13,164 nucleotides of DNA from Anseongella sp036570465 (GTDB lineage Bacteria; Bacteroidota; Bacteroidia; Sphingobacteriales; Sphingobacteriaceae): contig DATCYD010000246.1 of assembly GCA_036570465.1 (NCBI GenBank), positions 1-13,164 on the forward strand. Direction: 5' to 3'. The notes under the pieces were generated by a model. That model had not been told where the DNA came from. It was given only the letters and a program-made list of their open reading frames with translations, and did not search any database. The stretch's first letter is position 1. Every line of letters starts with the position of its first letter. A program made the position numbers and the translations under genes. Below, piece by piece: positions 9,130 through 13,164 of this stretch.

Positions 9130-10659
9130 ATGAAAAGATTCACGATAGTAACTGCAAGCCTGAGCCTGTTCCTGCTGCTTTCTTCCTGCGAGAAATTCTT
9201 CGATGTAAGGCCTGACAACGCCATTGAAGATGAAGATTTCTACCGGAACCGGGAAGATCTTAATGCAGCGGCCTTTGGCATGTATGAAGCCCTTTCTGGC
9301 GAAGTGCACAAGTTTCTGCTTTGGGGCGATGCCCGCGCCGATATGGTAACAACCGGACAGGATGATCCCGATCCCTATATTAATGAGTTCGTGCTTAACA
9401 ATGTGAGCGCCAGCAATCCATACACCGATTATTCCGGGCTTTACCAGACCATTGCACGTTGTAACAGGCAATTGGAACGGGTATATGACGTAGCTGCGTT
9501 AGATGATAAAATGCTGGAGCGTGATGCAGGAGCTTATTATGGAGAAGCGCTGCTGTTGAGGGCGCTTTGTTACTACATATTGGTGCGCACCTATGATGAG
9601 TTTCCTTTGATTACCTCAGACTATGCCGAAGATATTCGTTTTGTGAATGAGCAGGGCGATACCGTTTCCAGAAGCACGATTGCCCTGTCAGCGGACGAGA
9701 TCCGCGGGTTATACAACATGCCATCTGACAAGCAAGAAGTATGGCAGATGATCTACAATGATGTACTGACGGTATTGGGGATCCTGCCGCTGAATTACCA
9801 ATGGAACCGGAACAACCTGCCCGGCCAGGAACGGTATGGAAGGGTATCGCAGCCGCTGGCTACCACACTTGCTGCCGAAATTGCACTCTGGCTGGGCGAA
9901 TATCAATCGGCATCCGCGTTTGCCAATTCTCCCATCCTTAATAACCAGCATTCCCTGAGCTCCTCCGGAACCTGGCCAAATCAGTTCACAGGATCTTATG
10001 CCAGCGCGCACTCGATGTTCCTGCTTGGCTACAAATATCCAAATAGCTTCGAGACGAACCGTCTGCAGGAGTTCACTTCTTCGGTCCGGACAGACGGTGG
10101 AAAATATTACCTGAAGCCCGTGTCGCATGTCGTGGATTCCATCTTCTCTCACGAAGACGATAACGCGGATATACGGACACAGTTCAGTTACAAAACCATT
10201 GGCGCTGATACGGTTATCTGGAAGTACATTGGACTGGATAATGTTTCTTCGCGCCGCCCGCCTTACGAAAGCAGCGCCAGCTGGCAGGTTTACCGCAGTG
10301 CTGATGCCTATATGCTGAAAGCGCTGGCCAGCCTGATGCTGGAAGACTATGCCACAGCATTCAATTTTGTGAATATGATCCGTGAAGCAAGAGGGTTGGA
10401 AGAGTTACTTCCGGAAGAGACCGATTATACCAATAAGGAATTCATGATGGATATGATCTTCCGGGAACGGGCCCGCGAGTTTGCTTTTGAAGGCAAGCGT
10501 TGGTACGATCTCATGCTCTGGTCAGAACTTTCCGGGCGAAATGTCCTGGCCGAAAAAGTTTCCTTTAAATACCCCGAAAGCCAGCGGGCTGAACGAAAGG
10601 CCTACCTGGAACAAGAGTCAAACTGGTACCTTCCGATTGATGCCCAATTGTGGCAGTAG
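9130..10659 (+). CDS. SusD/RagB-family glycan-binding lipoprotein (SusD2)
   Basis: This 509-residue SusD-type lipoprotein is the presumed partner of SusC2. The lipobox LSSC puts the lipidated cysteine at residue 20, followed by EKFFDVRPDN, a typical SusD start. The N-terminal half has the usual helical segments (for example YYGEALLLRALCYYILVRTYDEFPL, seen near residues 136-160). The C-terminal motif EFAFEGKRWYDL starts near residue 450 and matches the family better than the SusD1 version. The end (SNWYLPIDAQLW) is also family-typical. The start is the only ATG that gives a proper lipoprotein leader, and the 22-base gap to SusC2 shows no good Shine-Dalgarno sequence. Sequence similarity to SusD1 is limited to family motifs, so this is probably an old paralogue or a separately acquired pair rather than a recent tandem copy. 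Confidence 0.95.
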   Translation: MKRFTIVTASLSLFLLLSSCEKFFDVRPDNAIEDEDFYRNREDLNAAAFGMYEALSGEVHKFLLWGDARADMVTTGQDDPDPYINEFVLNNVSASNPYTDYSGLYQTIARCNRQLERVYDVAALDDKMLERDAGAYYGEALLLRALCYYILVRTYDEFPLITSDYAEDIRFVNEQGDTVSRSTIALSADEIRGLYNMPSDKQEVWQMIYNDVLTVLGILPLNYQWNRNNLPGQERYGRVSQPLATTLAAEIALWLGEYQSASAFANSPILNNQHSLSSSGTWPNQFTGSYASAHSMFLLGYKYPNSFETNRLQEFTSSVRTDGGKYYLKPVSHVVDSIFSHEDDNADIRTQFSYKTIGADTVIWKYIGLDNVSSRRPPYESSASWQVYRSADAYMLKALASLMLEDYATAFNFVNMIREARGLEELLPEETDYTNKEFMMDMIFRERAREFAFEGKRWYDLMLWSELSGRNVLAEKVSFKYPESQRAERKAYLEQESNWYLPIDAQLWQ

Positions 10660-10678
10660 GATGTAAAAATCAATAGAA

Positions 10679-12595
10679 ATGAAGAAGATGACTACAAAGA
10701 TACAAGGCGTGGCCCGTTTGCTGGCGGGCGCGTTGCTGACCGGGACGCTGCTAACCGGTTGCTATCAGGAAGAACATTTTGATTTCCCCGGGCCTTTTGA
10801 AATAGACCAGCGGGTCCCCGATACGCTGCCTTTCCCGTTTGATGAAACCAAACAGGCCGGCGAATGGCTGATGAAAGACGGAGTGCCCGATTACGGAAAA
10901 ATCCTGTTCAAGGGTTATACGGATTACTATGCAGCCCATGACACCACTTCCTGGAGTTTATTTCCGGACGGGATGCACATGATCCCGCACCGGAATTATT
11001 ATCCCATTTCCAATGAGGATCATTTTGGCGGTAATCCGAACAGTTATAAGTTCAACTGGGTGTATTCCAAATATTTCGTTCCGGTAGGGCCTGGCAAGAG
11101 CTTTTACATGTACGCAAAAATAACGGTCGGGACCTTCAGCGGAACGGCGATGGCACTTCGCCTTGGGCGCAGCTGGGAAACCAAAGAAGACTTTAACTTC
11201 GGAATGGACGGTTTTTCAGCCATTGCACCGAAATTTTTTCTTGACTTCTATGGCACTACAGTAGGAGTTGATACAGAAGACGGATGGCCAACGGTGAATG
11301 AGGTGATCGTCCCCGGTATCCCCGCCGAAGTAGAAGTGGTGATCCATGACGGACAATTTTATACACTCATCAATGGCACGCTTTGCTTTTCATTTAGATA
11401 TCCCCAGGGCCAACCCTATTATTTCACGCCCGCCATCAGGCCATGGAGGAACTTTATAAATGTACACGAGATGTACATAGAAAGTAACGATATGTTTACC
11501 GTTGATTACGCCATGCATGAACACGAGCAGGGATATGCGCGCATTCAAACGCCTGCCCTGGCCAGCGCCGGTGGCAATCAACTGTTGTTATTTGCTGAAG
11601 GACGCTCCAATCCGCGCACGGCCGAAGAACGGGTAGTCCAGAACACGTATGCGGCCGGCGACTGCGATATTGTGATGCGGCGTTCCACCGACGGCGGTCT
11701 CAGCTGGGACGATCAGCTTACAGTCATTGCCGGTGGCGGGAGTGGAGAAAGTTACTGCTTCCCGCAGACGGTGCGTACAGCAAGCGGAAAGATCATTCTG
11801 CATTACAGCGCCCTATCCGGGTCGGTTGTCGGGGATGATGAATATGAATACGACCCGGCCAGCCAGCAGATCTACCAGATCGAATCCACAGACGGGGGCA
11901 ACAACTGGTCAGCGCCAAAGACGATCACCTCCTCCCTGGTGGATGGGACGGGATATGTACGTAACGGCCCCTCCCACGGCATTGCGCTGACTTCAGGAAC
12001 CCATGCCGGCAGGCTGGTGATGCCGTTGACTGTTGACGATAATACCGTACGCGTCGCCTTTTCGGATGATGATGGCGCATCCTGGCAATTAAGCCCTGCG
12101 GTGGACGGCGATGGATTGAGGTACGGTTCAGTAGTGGAATTGGAAGATGGACGCCTGATGATGGTGACCGGCCATAACGACGGAAGCCCCAGAAGCAGAA
12201 TGGTATCGTACAGCAGTGACGGGGGAGAAACCTGGAGCCAGGCCGACGCGATCGACGCTGATCTTGGGTCAGGGCGCTGGGGCCATCATTATCCTGGTCT
12301 GTTGGTCAAGGGATCCGACAAAACGATTTACACAGTGAATGCCACCGGACGGCATAAAGATAGCCGTACCTACAATGGTCCTAACTACGGGATAAATCCT
12401 CTATTCTTCAGCAGCACCGATGACGGTGTTACGTTTCAGCAAGAGGGCCCCTTATTTGAAAAGCCGACCTACGAGAGCTATGTTACGCCCACTGGCTTTA
12501 TGGACGGAGTTGTCCTGGAAGATGGAACCCTTGTTATTGCAGGAGAAGGTGGAGTGGAGAGCCCGCAGGAGGGGATCGTTATTTACCGTAAATAG
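10679..12595 (+). CDS. Sialidase-like (BNR/Asp-box) beta-propeller lipoprotein with unusual catalytic positions
   Basis: This 638-residue lipoprotein has lipobox LTGC (Cys28) followed by acidic YQEE, compatible with surface export. Residues about 60-270 resemble a laminin-G or concanavalin-like beta-sandwich. Residues about 278-638 form a sialidase-type propeller with five Asp boxes starting at S336, S403, S462, S512 and S579. The first arginine is in YARIQTP (R288), a variant of FRIP with two extra residues before the Pro, and FAEGR follows (R309). By hand alignment to GH33, the catalytic Glu position is Tyr482 (RYGSVVEL), the second triad Arg is Gly498, the Tyr nucleophile is Phe607 (GFMDGVVLEDG), and no Asp lies between R309 and D328 for the acid/base. 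It is probably a diverged enzyme with another specificity, or a non-catalytic lectin. A true sialidase is less likely but not excluded without a structural alignment. It starts 19 bases after SusD2. Confidence 0.85.
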   Translation: MKKMTTKIQGVARLLAGALLTGTLLTGCYQEEHFDFPGPFEIDQRVPDTLPFPFDETKQAGEWLMKDGVPDYGKILFKGYTDYYAAHDTTSWSLFPDGMHMIPHRNYYPISNEDHFGGNPNSYKFNWVYSKYFVPVGPGKSFYMYAKITVGTFSGTAMALRLGRSWETKEDFNFGMDGFSAIAPKFFLDFYGTTVGVDTEDGWPTVNEVIVPGIPAEVEVVIHDGQFYTLINGTLCFSFRYPQGQPYYFTPAIRPWRNFINVHEMYIESNDMFTVDYAMHEHEQGYARIQTPALASAGGNQLLLFAEGRSNPRTAEERVVQNTYAAGDCDIVMRRSTDGGLSWDDQLTVIAGGGSGESYCFPQTVRTASGKIILHYSALSGSVVGDDEYEYDPASQQIYQIESTDGGNNWSAPKTITSSLVDGTGYVRNGPSHGIALTSGTHAGRLVMPLTVDDNTVRVAFSDDDGASWQLSPAVDGDGLRYGSVVELEDGRLMMVTGHNDGSPRSRMVSYSSDGGETWSQADAIDADLGSGRWGHHYPGLLVKGSDKTIYTVNATGRHKDSRTYNGPNYGINPLFFSSTDDGVTFQQEGPLFEKPTYESYVTPTGFMDGVVLEDGTLVIAGEGGVESPQEGIVIYRK

Positions 12596-12713
12596 CGGAT
12601 GGCTGAAAAGTTGATGCACCAATCCGTGTTGGATAATAATACACTAAGCGACCAGACGGACGTTTATATCAACTAAAAAGAATATGTGCATGATTTTAAA
12701 AAAGGTTCACACG
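12596..12713. other. Intergenic gap before the esterase gene
   Basis: This 118-base spacer is the longest in the window. I see no GC-rich hairpin followed by a T run. The only inverted repeat noticed is a weak CCAA/TTGG pair around 12619-12635. No TAnnTTTG-type promoter box is evident. The esterase may therefore be read from the upstream operon, but a processing site or weak promoter cannot be excluded by eye. Confidence 0.4.
12698..12705 (+). promoter_or_regulatory. Shine-Dalgarno-like site for the esterase gene
   Basis: The stretch AAAAAAGG ends 8 bases before the ATG at 12714. It is one of the two best Shine-Dalgarno-like sites in the window and favours 12714 over the in-frame ATGs at 12684 and 12690, which lie at or before this site. 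Confidence 0.45.
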
Positions 12714-13164
12714 ATGAAATTAAGGACGTCACTGCCCGCAAGGTTGCATCCTGTCCGCTTGCTGTTATTAGCTGGTCTGCTGCTGTTTTCAGCCGGGGCC
12801 CATGCTGAAATTACCCTGCCGTCAATTATCGGAAATAATATGGTGCTTCAGCGGCAGTCGGATGTGGCGCTTTGGGGCAAGGCGGATGCAAACGCGCAGG
12901 TGAATGTCCTGACCTCGTGGAATGAAAAGGAATATTCCACGAAGGCGGATGCGGCGGGAAACTGGCGCCTGACGGTTCAAACACTTGCTGCCGGCGGACC
13001 TTACGAAATAAGCTTCAGTGAAAATCGCGGGAATAAAACCGCGATAACACTTAGCAATGTGCTGATCGGCGAAGTATGGGTTTGTTCCGGACAATCCAAT
13101 ATGGAAATGCCCCTGAAAGGGTACAAGAATCAGCCTATTCTGAATTCGGACGATATTTTAGTGG
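12714..13164 (+). CDS. Sialate O-acetylesterase-like SGNH esterase, N-terminal part (cut by window end)
   Basis: The reading frame is open to the last base and encodes 150 residues of a longer protein; members of this family are usually several hundred residues long. A signal peptide (hydrophobic LLLLAGLLLF, cleavage likely AHA/EI at 31/32) has no lipobox, so the product is probably periplasmic or otherwise exported in soluble form. The mature protein begins with the family's beta-sandwich (LPSIIGNNMVLQ, then VALWGKA and GNWRLTV). It then reaches block I of the SGNH fold, GEVWVCSGQSNMEMP at 119-133, with Ser128 as the expected nucleophile. The catalytic Asp/His block lies outside the window. 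The family removes acetyl groups from sialic acid, but close relatives act on acetylated xylan and other plant glycans, so the name does not fix the substrate. In-frame ATGs at 12684 and 12690 are alternative starts; 12714 has the best Shine-Dalgarno sequence and the cleanest signal peptide. Confidence 0.88.
   Translation, partial: MKLRTSLPARLHPVRLLLLAGLLLFSAGAHAEITLPSIIGNNMVLQRQSDVALWGKADANAQVNVLTSWNEKEYSTKADAAGNWRLTVQTLAAGGPYEISFSENRGNKTAITLSNVLIGEVWVCSGQSNMEMPLKGYKNQPILNSDDILV

Larger units (their letters stand above)
68..12595 (+). other. Probable six-gene PUL operon (SusC-SusD-FAS1-SusC-SusD-propeller)
   Basis: Six same-strand genes follow each other with gaps of 3, 3, 4, 22 and 19 bases. 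None of the gaps can hold a terminator, and none shows a promoter. Cotranscription is inferred from this spacing. The very short gaps after SusC1, SusD1 and the FAS1 gene also suggest translational coupling, because most starts have no good Shine-Dalgarno sequence. No regulator (hybrid two-component system, ECF sigma or anti-sigma) lies in the window. Neither SusC carries an N-terminal STN signalling domain, so sigma/anti-sigma signalling through these transporters is not indicated. The downstream esterase may be a seventh member after a 118-base gap. Confidence 0.75.

Noticed and set aside
11684..12436. Repeated S-x-D-x-G-x-x-W segments considered as a DNA repeat
   Set aside because: They are the Asp boxes of propeller blades; the similarity is at protein level and the DNA between them is not repeated.
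12596..12713. Possible transcription terminator between the propeller and esterase genes
   Set aside because: Only a 4-base CCAA/TTGG pairing was found, with no following T run.

Overview
The window looks like part of a polysaccharide utilization locus (PUL) of a member of the Bacteroidota. The evidence is two SusC/SusD outer-membrane glycan-uptake pairs, four lipoproteins whose lipoboxes are followed by charged residues, genes almost without spacers, and few strong Shine-Dalgarno sequences. Genus cannot be decided from the sequence. Base composition looks balanced (near 50% GC by eye) and even along the window, so nothing suggests a recent patchwork insertion.

Layout, all on the + strand: a SusC-type TonB-dependent transporter (68-3280); its SusD lipoprotein (3284-4831); a lipoprotein with two fasciclin (FAS1) domains plus a C-terminal beta-rich domain (4835-6292); a second, shorter SusC-type protein with no N-terminal carboxypeptidase-like domain (6297-9107); a second SusD (9130-10659); and a lipoprotein with a sialidase-like beta-propeller behind an N-terminal beta-sandwich-like domain (10679-12595). 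After a 118-base gap comes the start of a secreted SGNH-family esterase of the sialate O-acetylesterase type (from 12714), cut by the window end. The first six genes are separated by 3, 3, 4, 22 and 19 bases and look like one operon; the esterase may belong to it.

Expected joint role: the lipoproteins (two SusDs, the FAS1 protein, the propeller protein) sit on the outer membrane, probably facing outwards, where they bind and possibly trim an acetylated glycan. The SusC channels import the products and the esterase removes acetyl groups. A sialoglycan is the obvious guess from the last two genes. However, the propeller protein keeps the sialidase architecture (five Asp boxes, a modified FRIP arginine, an FAEGR segment) while my hand alignment places Tyr, Gly and Phe where the catalytic Glu, the second triad Arg and the nucleophilic Tyr should be. 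The substrate is therefore uncertain, and this protein is the most interesting object here. The second is the serial SusCD-FAS1-SusCD layout, in which one SusC has lost its N-terminal extension.

I saw no RNA genes, CRISPR arrays, insertion sequences, regulators or convincing terminators.
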